This document shows, piece by piece, positions 7,627 through 14,464 of a stretch of DNA of 35,494 nucleotides. The first letter of the stretch is position 1, and each line of letters opens with the position of its first letter. Made by a program: the position numbers and the translations under genes. The DNA is from a bacterium. Lineage in GTDB: Bacteria; Planctomycetota; Planctomycetia; Pirellulales; Pirellulaceae. The stretch lies in NCBI GenBank assembly GCA_024743355.1, contig JANSWS010000028.1:1-35494 (forward strand). The letters are read 5' to 3'. The notes under the pieces are model-generated. The model saw only the letters and a program-made list of their open reading frames with translations, did no database searches and was not told where the DNA came from.

Positions 7627-7932
7627 ATGAAGAATCACGACAAAGCTGTTAGCCTGCGCGCTGCCATCCAGACCATGTTCGACTGCCGAGCCTGGATCTA
7701 TCCCTCGGACGAATGCCCGATCGGAATCGAGTGGGCGCTACACGCCGACCTGCATGACGGCTGGCATGTCCGTATCGGATACGGCCACACCTGGGATCAG
7801 CACCACACCGAGCACTATGCCGTGTCGGTCACGCACCCCTACGAAGAAGCGGTGGATCGCGAGTACGCACCCGATGCCAACCTGGGCGAAATGCTCATGG
7901 AGATCGCTCGGATCGTTCCCGTTGCCGCCTGA
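7627..7932 (+). CDS. Hypothetical protein, first gene after cassette 1
   Basis: The 101-residue product starts at ATG 7627; the in-frame TTG at 7615 is part of the CTTGGAG ribosome binding site. It is rich in His, Asp and Trp (HADLHDGWHVRIGYGHTWDQ, HHTEHYAVSVTHPYEE), which looks like a small beta-rich domain that might bind metal. No family is recognised. A TTACCA hairpin separates it from the next gene. Confidence 0.75.
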   Translation: MKNHDKAVSLRAAIQTMFDCRAWIYPSDECPIGIEWALHADLHDGWHVRIGYGHTWDQHHTEHYAVSVTHPYEEAVDREYAPDANLGEMLMEIARIVPVAA

Positions 7933-7950
7933 CACACTTCACCACCTTTC

Positions 7951-7973
7951 GGGTCGTCCTTACCAGACGGCCC
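7951..7973 (+). promoter_or_regulatory. TTACCA hairpin, copy 2 (intercistronic)
   Basis: GGGTCGTC pairs with GACGGCCC (8 bp, one G-T pair) around CTTACCA. It has no promoter motif in front. It follows a GACACAC...CCACC motif that begins at the stop codon of the upstream gene, and precedes AAGGAG at 7985-7990. Confidence 0.6.
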
Positions 7974-7995
7974 TTTCATGCACCAAGGAGAACCC

Positions 7996-8466
7996 ATGAG
8001 CGTTAGCATCACCATCCGAAACAACAGCAAGTTCTGCGATAAGCACGGTCTGACCCACGTCGATCAGGAGCAGTGCCTATGCACCCAAGGCGGCGAGGCA
8101 GAGCCCTCCTGCGCCTACTGCCGGGGCAGCGGCGTCGAGACGGTCCGCAGCTACCCGTTCGAGCTGAACGTCAGTAACGTCAACTTCGTGGCCCTGTGGC
8201 GGGCGCTCGGGCTCGTGGTCGTCGAGAACGATCTGTGCGGCAGCCTGGACGCCCGCACCATCATGGCGGCCATGGAGAGGTCCGACATGAGCACCATGCA
8301 GCGCCCGTACATCTACCAAACCGGCATCAACGAGAACGGCGAGAAGGTTCACGCGGAACATCGGGACTACGGAATCGACGCCGATCGCGTCCAGAGCTAC
8401 CGCACGCGGCTGGCGGCCATCTGCCAAGAAGCCGAACGGCGGGAAGAGGAGATCGTCTGGTGCTAA
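7996..8466 (+). CDS. Hypothetical protein with Cys-rich N-terminus
   Basis: ATG 7996 follows AAGGAGAACCC; the in-frame ATG at 7978 lies before this site and is rejected. The 156-residue product has FCDKHG, CLC and CAYCRGSG (residues about 14-45), a possible zinc site resembling the CxxCxGxG element of DnaJ-type fingers. The rest is alpha/beta with a charged helical tail (CQEAERREEEIVWC). No family is known to me. Confidence 0.75.
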   Translation: MSVSITIRNNSKFCDKHGLTHVDQEQCLCTQGGEAEPSCAYCRGSGVETVRSYPFELNVSNVNFVALWRALGLVVVENDLCGSLDARTIMAAMERSDMSTMQRPYIYQTGINENGEKVHAEHRDYGIDADRVQSYRTRLAAICQEAERREEEIVWC

Positions 8467-8672
8467 AAGAATACCGAGTGCTATGGGCTGAGTGCCCCAC
8501 CGCCTATAACCGGCAGCGGGTGCTCTTCGTCGAAGCTGAGAACGAGGCGGACGCACGCGCCATCGCCAAGAATCATATCGAGCGGACCACCGGAATCGGC
8601 TGGCTCAAGATCGAGTCCGTCACCGAAGCTCAGCCCGTACCCAAGGGGCGGGTGATCGGGGGTGACCAGTGA
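8460..8672 (+). CDS. Small hypothetical protein
   Basis: GTG 8460 lies inside the end of the previous gene, 8-9 bases after GAGGAG, giving 70 residues. The product (EYRVLWAECPTAYNRQRVLF, VEAENEADARAIAKNHIERT) has the strand-helix pattern of small phage proteins in which 'A..e.dAraiAk.hi' forms a helix. The frame is open far upstream but the coupled GTG start is the best supported. The function is unknown. Confidence 0.65.
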   Translation: MLKEYRVLWAECPTAYNRQRVLFVEAENEADARAIAKNHIERTTGIGWLKIESVTEAQPVPKGRVIGGDQ

Positions 8673-9016
8673 ACGTCGACGTGTACCGCAATCTGAAATA
8701 CCGCGATCGAGTCGTCTACTCGGTGCGGTACTTGGGCAAGGTGATCGACCGCGTTGAGTCCATCACCCTGAAGAATGTCCGCTTCAAGTCGGCGACCGAC
8801 AAGCAGGGCGACCAGTGCAAGAAATCCAGACAGGTCTGCCAGTGGATTAAGGGAGAGCACGTCAATCTGGGCATGTCGCCCGGACCCATGCAGCGGATCG
8901 TCTGTGATCCGAAAGTGCAACCAGGTTTCTTCATCCAAGACACGCTCCAGCGGGTGACACAAGCCGACTTCGTTCTAGTCGATCGAGGCGGTGTCCACGC
9001 ATTCAACCCAAGGTGA
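8669..9016 (+). CDS. Hypothetical protein
   Basis: The 115-residue product starts at GTG overlapping the preceding TGA. It is basic and beta-rich (DRVVYSVRYLGKVIDRVESI, LKNVRFKS). The C-terminal part (DTLQRVTQADFVLVDRGGVH) also looks beta-rich. No catalytic motif is seen. It belongs to a coupled run of genes from 7996 to 9836. Confidence 0.7.
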   Translation: MNVDVYRNLKYRDRVVYSVRYLGKVIDRVESITLKNVRFKSATDKQGDQCKKSRQVCQWIKGEHVNLGMSPGPMQRIVCDPKVQPGFFIQDTLQRVTQADFVLVDRGGVHAFNPR

Positions 9017-9021
9017 GAATC

Positions 9022-9180
9022 ATGATCGACTGGTTTATCTTCTGGCTACTGGTCGCATTGGGACCGTTTCTGCCCGTCTGGAACCTGTGGCGGGCGATCT
9101 ACTACTACCCTCCGACCCTGCTGGGTATCGCGTGTGTGGCTGGGTTCATCGTGGGTTTGCTCGTAAGGCGGTGGGCATGA
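9022..9180 (+). CDS. Small membrane protein (52 residues)
   Basis: ATG 9022 to TGA 9180 encodes MIDWFIFWLLVALGPFLPVW, a short NLWRAIYYYPP link and a second hydrophobic helix ending in RRWA: two spans in 52 residues. GGTGAG upstream can act as ribosome binding site, and the stop overlaps the next ATG (ATGA). It is the fourth tiny membrane protein within 3.5 kb. Its role is unknown. Confidence 0.6.
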   Translation: MIDWFIFWLLVALGPFLPVWNLWRAIYYYPPTLLGIACVAGFIVGLLVRRWA

Positions 9181-9836
9181 AGATCCTCGTCTCAGGGGCC
9201 ACCGCCACGGTGCGAGAACTCTGGACGGAGTACCCGGAGCTATGCTCGCGGTATCTCGGTCGGCTTATCACGCCCAACAACGGCAACCAGATCGGCGAGA
9301 TCATGCGATCCAGCGGCAACGGCTTCTGGGCCATGGACAACGCGGCTTACTCGAACTTCGAGTGGGAGCGGTTCTGGAATCAGATGATCGACTGCTGGAC
9401 TTGCGTGCCGATGTTCGTCACCGCACCCGATGTGGTCGGCAACCACGCGGCCACGCTCGACGCCTTCGGTGACTTCCTGCGGATCGCCGAGTTCGAGGTC
9501 GGCTACGTCCCGGTCCCGCTGGCCTTCGTCCTCCAAGAGGGGGCGACCATCGAGAGCGTGCCCTGGGATCAGATCGACGCCCTGTTCATCGGCGGGTGCA
9601 GTGAAGAGTTTAAGCACCGCACCGCTCTGCCCTTCTGTGATGAAGCTAAGCGGCGGGGCAAGTGGGTACATGTCGGGAGAGTCAATTCCTTCCGCCGACT
9701 GCGGGTCTGCCGAGATCAACTCAAGGCCGACTCGATCGACGGCTCAGGCTACTCGCAGTGGCCTAAACGCATCCTGCCGGCACTCCAGTTTCTGGACCGC
9801 AATGAGCAGCAAATGAAGCTCGCCTTCGTCGCCTAG
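9177..9836 (+). CDS. TGT/DpdA-like enzyme, candidate 7-deazaguanine DNA transglycosylase
   Basis: The 219-residue product has the order of motifs of phage tRNA-guanine-transglycosylase-like TIM barrels: MDN (53-55), APDVVG (83-88), a beta strand ending in Q120, LFIGG (136-140), FK, GKWVHVGRVNS (161-171), RRL and DSIDG (185-189). Asp85 sits where TGT-type enzymes keep a catalytic Asp. DpdA-family proteins exchange guanine for a 7-deazaguanine in phage DNA, which protects against host nucleases. No preQ0-synthesis gene (folE, queD, queE, queC) is visible, so the base would come from the host or from genes outside the window. A tRNA- or nucleoside-directed role is the alternative. It starts within ATGA of the membrane-protein gene and ends with TAG. 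Confidence 0.65.
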   Translation: MKILVSGATATVRELWTEYPELCSRYLGRLITPNNGNQIGEIMRSSGNGFWAMDNAAYSNFEWERFWNQMIDCWTCVPMFVTAPDVVGNHAATLDAFGDFLRIAEFEVGYVPVPLAFVLQEGATIESVPWDQIDALFIGGCSEEFKHRTALPFCDEAKRRGKWVHVGRVNSFRRLRVCRDQLKADSIDGSGYSQWPKRILPALQFLDRNEQQMKLAFVA

Positions 9837-9855
9837 CGAAGTGCGTTTGACCCTG

Positions 9856-9881
9856 AAAAAACCTGGGTTTTCTCGGGTTTT
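9856..9881 (+). terminator. Probable intrinsic terminator after the DpdA-like gene
   Basis: AAAACC (9858-9863) can pair with GGTTTT (9876-9881) and the right arm is T-rich. It is weaker than the copies at 17313 and 30220 but has the same position, just after a gene and just before a promoter motif. Confidence 0.45.
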
Positions 9882-9883
9882 GA

Positions 9884-9923
9884 GCGCCTAAGTCAGCGCC
9901 CAACTGAGCCAATATAGTAGAGG
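9884..9923 (+). promoter_or_regulatory. Cassette promoter motif, copy 2
   Basis: GCGCC at 9884 and 9896, AACTGAGCC, and TATAGT at 9913-9918. The first GCGCC to TATAG distance is 29 nt. One extra base between the two GCGCC units is balanced by one base fewer before AACTGAG. Confidence 0.7.
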
Positions 9924-9932
9924 GCAATTGAG

Positions 9933-10018
9933 CCCCGAGTCGCAAACTCCGCACGGTGCATTAAGTCAGGCCGCGAGCCTGAGCCAACGCGAGTCGGCAT
10001 CAGTCCGAGCGACAGGGG
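9933..10018 (+). ncRNA. Structured RNA in leader, copy 1 of a two-copy family
   Basis: CCCC (9933-9936) and GTCGC (9939-9943) pair with GCGAC (10009-10013) and GGGG (10015-10018) to close a multibranched structure. Inside, TCAGGC/GCCTGA (9966-9971/9977-9982, 5-nt loop) and TCGG/CCGA (9994-9997/10005-10008) form hairpins. A 35-nt block (9953-9987) matches 29086-29120 with five differences; one pair of those is a compensatory G-C to A-T change in the hairpin. It lies in the 5' leader of the gene at 10083. No known RNA class is recognised. Confidence 0.55.
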
Positions 10019-10033
10019 CCAGCCCACTTCACT

Positions 10034-10056
10034 CAGTGAGACTTACCAACCCACTG
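10034..10056 (+). promoter_or_regulatory. TTACCA hairpin, copy 3
   Basis: CAGTG pairs with CACTG around a longer 13-nt loop holding ACTTACCAA. It is followed by CCTTGGAGAACC at 10066-10077, the ribosome binding site of the next gene. Confidence 0.5.
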
Positions 10057-10082
10057 GAACACGAACCTTGGAGAACCGAGTC

Positions 10083-10472
10083 ATGAGCACAACCTTCGAA
10101 ACCATTGAAAAGTTCGTCGCGACTACCAAGTCGATCCGCGAGGGTCGCAGGGAGCAGTTGATCGCCAAGCTACGCGACGGCACTTCGACTCCCAATGAAA
10201 TTGGCGGCTACGCCAACGGCGTCTACAAAGCCGATGGCGAATGGCAAGTCTGGGTTTTGGCCCAGCAGGCTGTCGATTTGGGACGCGAGTTCCACGCCAG
10301 CGACGAACAGATCGTGGGTGACATCAAGGCGATGGCCCAAAACATCATGCTCAGCGGAGCCGATGACACCTGGAGTGGACGCTGCAACGACGTGAAACGC
10401 TGCGTTCACGACGGCAAGCTCGACGCGATTCGGCAACTGATGGATCTGCTCAAGAGACACAAGTCCGCGTAA
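10083..10472 (+). CDS. Hypothetical helical protein
   Basis: ATG 10083 follows CCTTGGAGAACC. The 129-residue product is mostly helical by eye (ETIEKFVATTKSIREGRREQ, DAIRQLMDLLKRHKSA), with a short central segment (GGYANGVYKADGEWQVWV) that may be two strands. It is the only gene directly behind structured RNA copy 1, so it may be the regulated target. No family is recognised. Confidence 0.75.
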   Translation: MSTTFETIEKFVATTKSIREGRREQLIAKLRDGTSTPNEIGGYANGVYKADGEWQVWVLAQQAVDLGREFHASDEQIVGDIKAMAQNIMLSGADDTWSGRCNDVKRCVHDGKLDAIRQLMDLLKRHKSA

Positions 10473-10489
10473 ACCCAGTCGTACTATGC

Positions 10490-10510
10490 GGGTGGACTTA
10501 CCACCCACCC
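10490..10510 (+). promoter_or_regulatory. TTACCA hairpin, copy 4 (intercistronic)
   Basis: GGGTGG pairs with CCACCC around the 9-nt loop ACTTACCAC. No promoter motif precedes it. CCTTGGAGAACC follows. Confidence 0.65.
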
Positions 10511-10537
10511 GCTTCGCAAACCTTGGAGAACCAAAAC

Positions 10538-10693
10538 ATGAGCGAGCACTTTGCGCTCTTAGTCGCCGACGAAGCGCGGCGAGCAAACCCCCACTGGAAC
10601 GTCCGTGTCGTCCAGGAGCAGCCCGGAAAGTTCGTCGTCAAATGCTCCGAAGGCACCGAGTTAGTCCGAAAGTTCGAGGGAAGAGGATTATGA
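10538..10693 (+). CDS. Small hypothetical protein (51 residues)
   Basis: ATG 10538 stands after CTTGGAGAACCAAAAC. The product (SEHFALLVADEARRANPHWN then VRVVQEQPGKFVVKC) is a helix followed by strands ending in a basic tail. Its TGA overlaps the next ATG. The good ribosome binding site and coupling make it a real gene despite its size. Confidence 0.65.
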   Translation: MSEHFALLVADEARRANPHWNVRVVQEQPGKFVVKCSEGTELVRKFEGRGL

Positions 10694-10896
10694 AAACCCA
10701 CCGCGAAATGTACCCCAGCCAATACACCCACAAGCTCTGTGGAAAGAAGGTCCGCTACAAGCAGGACCATAACACCCAGGGCCACGTCGAGCGGGTCGTC
10801 CCCACACGATTCGGACCGCTGGCCATTCTCAAGGAGATCGGAGACGCAACGGCCTTCGCCATTTGGCAACTCGAAGTGATTGAGGCTGGCGAATGA
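10690..10896 (+). CDS. Small basic hypothetical protein
   Basis: The 68-residue product starts at ATG 10690 (ATGA overlap, GAGGGAAGAGG upstream). It is rich in Lys, His and Arg at the N-terminus (KTHREMYPSQYTHKLCGKKV) and looks beta-rich, as in small SH3-like domains. Its own stop overlaps the next ATG. The function is unknown. Confidence 0.65.
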   Translation: MKTHREMYPSQYTHKLCGKKVRYKQDHNTQGHVERVVPTRFGPLAILKEIGDATAFAIWQLEVIEAGE

Positions 10897-11162
10897 GCGG
10901 AGAACCCTTAGCCGTGGACGTAGCCCGCAAGTGGATGATCGACGCGGCGGAAGTTGCCGACATGGCCATCCAAGTTCGGATGGCTTGCGGCAAGCCCGTG
11001 AGCCTCCATGACGGCGCTCAGCTCGAAGCACGAGTCGCCCGCCAACGGCTCATGTTCAAACCCTGGACGTTCGTCGCGGCCTTGGATGACCGGGGACGAG
11101 TCGAACGCGAGAAGATCGCTTACTGGATCGAACAGAACATCCTGAGAGAGGTTGCCCAATGA
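10893..11162 (+). CDS. Hypothetical helical protein
   Basis: The 89-residue product begins at ATG in a four-base overlap. It is alpha-helical and Ala-rich (DVARKWMIDAAEVADMAIQV, QLEARVARQRLMF) with a charged C-terminus (RVEREKIAYWIEQNILREVA). It is coupled to the next gene by another four-base overlap. No motif is seen. Confidence 0.7.
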   Translation: MSGEPLAVDVARKWMIDAAEVADMAIQVRMACGKPVSLHDGAQLEARVARQRLMFKPWTFVAALDDRGRVEREKIAYWIEQNILREVAQ

Positions 11163-11371
11163 AACTCAAAGACATGACCGACGAAGAACTGCTGACCGCG
11201 CTCGCCAATGCGGAAGTTACTGCCGCGAGATCGCTCGGCCACTTCAAGGCCGCCCGCAATGACGAGGCGGCGGAACTCTACAGCCAGGAACTCAAGCGGC
11301 GCGGGGTCAAGATCCCTGCGACGGACGAGCTGTACGAACTGGGCCAGTTCAACGGGGAGGGATCATGGTGA
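11159..11371 (+). CDS. Small helical hypothetical protein
   Basis: The 70-residue product starts MKLKDMTDEELLTALANAEV, a 'TDEEL' helix start common in small phage proteins, and continues as a helical hairpin. It overlaps the previous gene by four bases and the next by seven. The function is unknown. Confidence 0.65.
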   Translation: MKLKDMTDEELLTALANAEVTAARSLGHFKAARNDEAAELYSQELKRRGVKIPATDELYELGQFNGEGSW

Positions 11372-11649
11372 GCCAAGAATCCTACTACCACCAAGACTGG
11401 CAGATCATGCCGCCGAGCGAGTGGAACCGAAACACATGGGCCGCGTACAAGAACGGGATCGTACAGCCAACCCGAGTCGTCCGAGGCGACAGCCAGGACG
11501 AACTGATGAAGGCGATCGCGCACGAAGACTCGCTGCCCTTCGAGGGAGCCTGCTGCCCCAAGGCCAAGACGACTCCGTGTGTGTGCCGGCTGTCGTTCCA
11601 GTGCCCCGATCACTATCCGCATGGCGTTCACCACGGGAGCCACGACTGA
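11365..11649 (+). CDS. Hypothetical protein with Cys/His-rich C-terminus
   Basis: ATG 11365 follows GGGAGGGATC. The 94-residue product has Tyr, Trp and Asn in its first half and ACCPKAKTTPCVCRLSFQC followed by several His at the end, a possible metal-binding tail. Its stop overlaps the next start (TGATG). No family is recognised. Confidence 0.7.
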   Translation: MVSQESYYHQDWQIMPPSEWNRNTWAAYKNGIVQPTRVVRGDSQDELMKAIAHEDSLPFEGACCPKAKTTPCVCRLSFQCPDHYPHGVHHGSHD

Positions 11650-11906
11650 TGCTGATCGAAATCTCCGACGCGAAACGGATGCGGAAGCAGATCATCAACA
11701 CCGATGCCATCGCGTCCACGCTCTACGACGACAAAAGCCGCAAGATGTTCGTCTGGTTCATCGGTGAAAAGCAGACAACCAACAACGCCATCGTGGTCGA
11801 AGGAGACAACGCGGTCGAACTGGCCTCGATCCTCTCGGTCGAAGCGGCTCACTACATCGGTGAGGACTTCGGACTGTTCAAGAAAGGCGACGAAGATGAA
11901 AGCTGA
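11649..11906 (+). CDS. Small hypothetical protein
   Basis: ATG 11649 overlaps the previous TGA and gives 85 residues. Strands (MLIEISDAKRM, KMFVWFIGEKQTTNNAIVVE) are followed by a helix (DNAVELASILSVEAAHYIGE). The frame is open upstream, but the coupled start is the best supported one. The function is unknown. Confidence 0.65.
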   Translation: MLIEISDAKRMRKQIINTDAIASTLYDDKSRKMFVWFIGEKQTTNNAIVVEGDNAVELASILSVEAAHYIGEDFGLFKKGDEDES

Positions 11907-12219
11907 ATGCACCCGCTGCGACACCGTGTTCGATGCGGAAACGATTGTCTGGGCTCGCAACACCCGCACGGGTGAAGAGGCCCACGGCGGCAACTCCAAG
12001 ACCCACCAGTGGTACGGAGTCGCCGGGAAGACGTGGCCCGCCCAGGAGACACAAGAGTACGAAGTTCAAGTCGGTGGAGTAGGCACCTTCGGGCTCTGCC
12101 CGGAGTGCTGCGACAAACACCACCGCGCACGCGAGCGAGCGGCTGAGTACGACTCACCCTGCCCGCCCGCGTGGTTCGACGAATCCTACGCTGGAGAAAG
12201 ATGGGACGATGACTACTGA
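11896..12219 (+). CDS. Zinc-ribbon hypothetical protein
   Basis: The 107-residue product begins MKAECTRCDTVFDAETIVWA. A second pair CPECC (about residues 67-71) probably completes a zinc ribbon around a Gly-rich middle. It starts inside the end of the preceding gene and overlaps the next by 11 bases. The CTRCDT start resembles the protein at 6096, so the two may be distant paralogues. Confidence 0.7.
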   Translation: MKAECTRCDTVFDAETIVWARNTRTGEEAHGGNSKTHQWYGVAGKTWPAQETQEYEVQVGGVGTFGLCPECCDKHHRARERAAEYDSPCPPAWFDESYAGERWDDDY

Positions 12220-12523
12220 GACAAAGTACACGCCCGGACCATGGGTCGCAGGCGGAAGCCTCGTATCTAACAAGTCGCGATACATCGCCGTCGTGCAGCA
12301 CAATTTGGCACCGAGAGAATTGGATGCCAAGGACTATAGCCGCTATGGGGCTCAGACCATGGAAGAGCTGGACGCCAACGCTCGGCTCATCGCGGCCGCG
12401 CCCGATCTGCTCAAGGCGGTCGAGCAGTTCGTGGATGAATTTGAACGGGGTCGCGAATGGGTCAGCCTGGACTCGATCGACATGGCGGTTCGAGCTATTC
12501 GGAAAGCAAAGGGGAAATCATGA
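12209..12523 (+). CDS. TPGPW-type phage hypothetical protein
   Basis: The 104-residue product starts TKYTPGPWVAGGSLV and has ANARLIAAAPDLLKAVEQF in its second half. This pair (TPGPW near the start and 'ARLIAAAPeLLeA' later) marks a widespread family of phage proteins of unknown role. The start is ATG within the preceding gene. Confidence 0.8.
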   Translation: MTTETKYTPGPWVAGGSLVSNKSRYIAVVQHNLAPRELDAKDYSRYGAQTMEELDANARLIAAAPDLLKAVEQFVDEFERGREWVSLDSIDMAVRAIRKAKGKS

Positions 12524-12855
12524 CCAGCGTCTACGATCCAGGAAGCTGCCCATGCGGAGGCACGACACGCTACTACGACGGAGCCCTCGGATACGAGGCC
12601 CACGTCTGCGAGAAGTGCAATCGCCACTTCCCCGTCGGCATGGCCGACGACTCCGAGCGGGTCATCGTCGACATCGCCGTCGGCTACCAGAAGGGACACT
12701 GGGAAACCGTTCGAGTCGATACCAATGGCGTCACGCCCGAGATGCTCACCGATGAACACGAACTGTTGCGAGTCCTACCGCCGCACATCCAGAGGCGGCG
12801 AGACATCGCCTTTGTCCATTTCCTCAACGCCGTCGAGAAAGAAAGCGAAGCGTGA
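12520..12855 (+). CDS. Hypothetical protein with zinc-ribbon-like N-terminus
   Basis: ATG 12520 follows GGGGAAATC and overlaps the previous stop (ATGA). The 111-residue product has CPCGG (residues 10-14) and CEKC (30-33), a probable zinc ribbon, and then an alpha/beta part (VIVDIAVGYQKGHWETVRVD). It ends KESEA, as does the next gene. The function is unknown. Confidence 0.7.
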   Translation: MTSVYDPGSCPCGGTTRYYDGALGYEAHVCEKCNRHFPVGMADDSERVIVDIAVGYQKGHWETVRVDTNGVTPEMLTDEHELLRVLPPHIQRRRDIAFVHFLNAVEKESEA

Positions 12856-12859
12856 GCCA

Positions 12860-13060
12860 ATGAAATACTACTCAGTGACGGTTCGAAACCTGCGGGGGGA
12901 AATATGCGACAGGTATGTCTTGGCGATCTGCGACGACGAAGACATTCGCAGCTTCGGCGGGCCTTATGACACACACAGAAGGATCTCCAAGCCGACATTT
13001 GATTGCTCGTCCCCCAAGTCTTATTCCGACAAAGCAGCCACGAAAGAAAGCGAAGCATGA
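12860..13060 (+). CDS. Small hypothetical protein
   Basis: The 66-residue product starts at ATG 12860 (MKYYSVTVRNLRGEICDRYV). Its C-terminus ends KESEA, encoded by a 15-nt stretch (13042-13056) identical to that ending the previous gene (12837-12851). Its TGA overlaps the ATG of the next gene. It is probably beta-rich at the N-terminus; function unknown. Confidence 0.6.
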   Translation: MKYYSVTVRNLRGEICDRYVLAICDDEDIRSFGGPYDTHRRISKPTFDCSSPKSYSDKAATKESEA

Positions 13061-13638
13061 TCCGAGAATACGAAACCTTCAAAGTCGATTCCAATTGCAA
13101 GTGGGTCGGCAGGCAGCTGCCCGTGGGTACGCAAATCTACCTTGTAACCACTGGCCGCTGGTCGAATACGGACACCCACGGCAAGCCCGTCGCCGGGGCC
13201 GTAATCACCATGGAGCAGGCCACCGGCGACGGCAGTTGGGCGACCTGCAAGATCCGCGTGCCCAAGGGGCCGTTGTACGTCATCCGGCACAAGGAGCCCG
13301 ACGACGACGGAGCGGCGGTCTACTGGAGCAATACGCTCGGATGGACGGGCCTTGAGGATGCAACCCGCTATCCGTCCATGGACTACACGCTGCCCGACGA
13401 ATCGAACTGGGAGGCGCTGGCCAAGGCCGAGCACGAGCACGGCAAGCGGCAAACTGAACAGCCGGTCGAGCCAGCCGAAGGCAGGCTGGGCCTGAGCGTC
13501 CGCAAGGGAGAGATCGCCGTCTGCGTCCACACCAACGACGGCGTCATTACCCAGCGGCTCACGACCAAAGAAGCCATCGAGTTCAGTCATCTGCTAGAGC
13601 TTGCTGCCAGCTTCGCGAATACTCAGAAAACCCTGTAA
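13057..13638 (+). CDS. Hypothetical protein
   Basis: The 193-residue product starts at ATG 13057 in an ATGA overlap. The first 110 residues look like a beta domain (VGRQLPVGTQIYLVTTGRWS, ATCKIRVPKGPLYVIRHKEP). A charged linker rich in Glu and His leads to a C-terminal segment (GLSVRKGEIAVCVHTNDGVI) with a final helix. Its stop codon lies in the loop of the terminator hairpin at 13628-13650. No family is recognised. Confidence 0.7.
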   Translation: MIREYETFKVDSNCKWVGRQLPVGTQIYLVTTGRWSNTDTHGKPVAGAVITMEQATGDGSWATCKIRVPKGPLYVIRHKEPDDDGAAVYWSNTLGWTGLEDATRYPSMDYTLPDESNWEALAKAEHEHGKRQTEQPVEPAEGRLGLSVRKGEIAVCVHTNDGVITQRLTTKEAIEFSHLLELAASFANTQKTL

Positions 13639-13650
13639 AAACAAGGGTTT
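13628..13650 (+). terminator. Terminator hairpin overlapping the gene end
   Basis: AAACCCT (13628-13634) pairs with AGGGTTT (13644-13650) around a loop that contains the upstream gene's TAA stop. A promoter motif begins three bases later. Confidence 0.6.
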
Positions 13651-13652
13651 CT

Positions 13653-13692
13653 GCGCCTAACCTGCGCCACTCCTGAGCCTGTATAGATAGGG
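13653..13692 (+). promoter_or_regulatory. Cassette promoter motif, copy 3
   Basis: GCGCC at 13653 and 13664, CCTGAGCC, and TATAGA at 13682-13687, with the 29-nt GCGCC-TATAG distance. A G/C hairpin of GGGGGGAA with TTCCCCCC follows at once (13689-13710). Confidence 0.65.
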
Positions 13693-13712
13693 GGGGAACT
13701 TCTTCCCCCCTC

Positions 13713-13729
13713 CCGGATTTACCACCCGG
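13713..13729 (+). promoter_or_regulatory. TTACCA hairpin, copy 5
   Basis: CCGG pairs with CCGG around the 9-nt loop ATTTACCAC. The stem is only 4 bp, but this is the second hairpin of the leader. AAGGAG at 13742-13747 follows. Confidence 0.5.
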
Positions 13730-13753
13730 ACAGACAAAGCCAAGGAGACAACC

Positions 13754-13867
13754 ATGACCCATCTGCGTTCGCTGTACGCATTTCTGTTTGCACCTGTTCG
13801 TCCGACCTCTGGAGGCATCTCTGCCGCACTCAAGTATCACGCGGCACTCTCTCACTTTCATTCCTAA
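13754..13867 (+). CDS. Small peptide gene (37 residues)
   Basis: ATG 13754 follows CCAAGGAGACAACC, a strong ribosome binding site, and encodes MTHLRSLYAFLFAPVRPTSG and then GISAALKYHAALSHFHS. The peptide has a short hydrophobic N-terminal run and several His. The good site, the full promoter cassette in front and a TTACCA hairpin behind suggest it is translated. It may be a true micro-protein or a leader peptide. No function is known. Confidence 0.5.
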   Translation: MTHLRSLYAFLFAPVRPTSGGISAALKYHAALSHFHS

Positions 13868-13912
13868 GAACTGCTCGACATGCTCAAAGCATAACCGAGT
13901 CGTCAAGACAGA

Positions 13913-13933
13913 GCCCGGACTTACCATCCGGGC
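13913..13933 (+). promoter_or_regulatory. TTACCA hairpin, copy 6 (intercistronic)
   Basis: GCCCGG pairs with CCGGGC around the 9-nt loop ACTTACCAT. No promoter motif precedes it. AAGGGGAACC, the ribosome binding site of the next gene, follows. Confidence 0.65.
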
Positions 13934-13956
13934 CGGAAACCAAGGGGAACCAAAAC

Positions 13957-14454
13957 ATGCCGACCGACCGATTTGCAGAGATCAACAAGGACTCGCGGAA
14001 GTTCAACGAAAGATACGACTGCGCCGTGAAGGCGCTGGCCATCGTGGCCGATATCCCCTACGCGCAGGCCCACGCGGCCCTCAAGGAACAAGGACGACAC
14101 AACCGCTGCGGAACCTTTGCAGGGCAGTATGAAGCCGCCCTGAAAAAGATGGGCTTCCAGTGCGAGAAGATGGGACGGATCAAAGGACAGCAGGCCAAGA
14201 CCACCAAGACACTGGCACGCATCGGTGCCCCGCAAGGACGCTACCTAGTACGAACCAGCCGGCACGTCCTGGCAGTTGCCGACGGACAGGTACATGATTG
14301 GACCTCCGAGCGGTTGTGCCGCATCAAGGATGTCTGGCAAGTCTACCCGCCCAAGCGAAAAGCCATCCACACGCGAGCACGCGCGAAGGTTGTGGCTGTG
14401 AATGAGCCCGAGCCATCCAAGACCAAAACCGGACAATACCTCCTGTTCAGCTAA
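13957..14454 (+). CDS. Papain-fold (C39-like) cysteine-peptidase-like protein
   Basis: The 165-residue product has RYDCAVKALAIVADIPYAQA with Cys22 at the start of a helix, then GRYLVRTSRHVLAVADGQVH with His103, and Asp114 in HDW. This Cys-helix, strand-His, Asp order is that of small papain-like folds such as C39-type peptidases and related transglutaminase-like phage proteins. The C-terminus is Lys/Arg-rich. It may cleave a protein or a peptide bond in the host; the substrate is unknown and an inactive fold is possible. A nuclease gene follows 10 bases later. Confidence 0.55.
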   Translation: MPTDRFAEINKDSRKFNERYDCAVKALAIVADIPYAQAHAALKEQGRHNRCGTFAGQYEAALKKMGFQCEKMGRIKGQQAKTTKTLARIGAPQGRYLVRTSRHVLAVADGQVHDWTSERLCRIKDVWQVYPPKRKAIHTRARAKVVAVNEPEPSKTKTGQYLLFS

Positions 14455-14464
14455 GCGAGCCACC

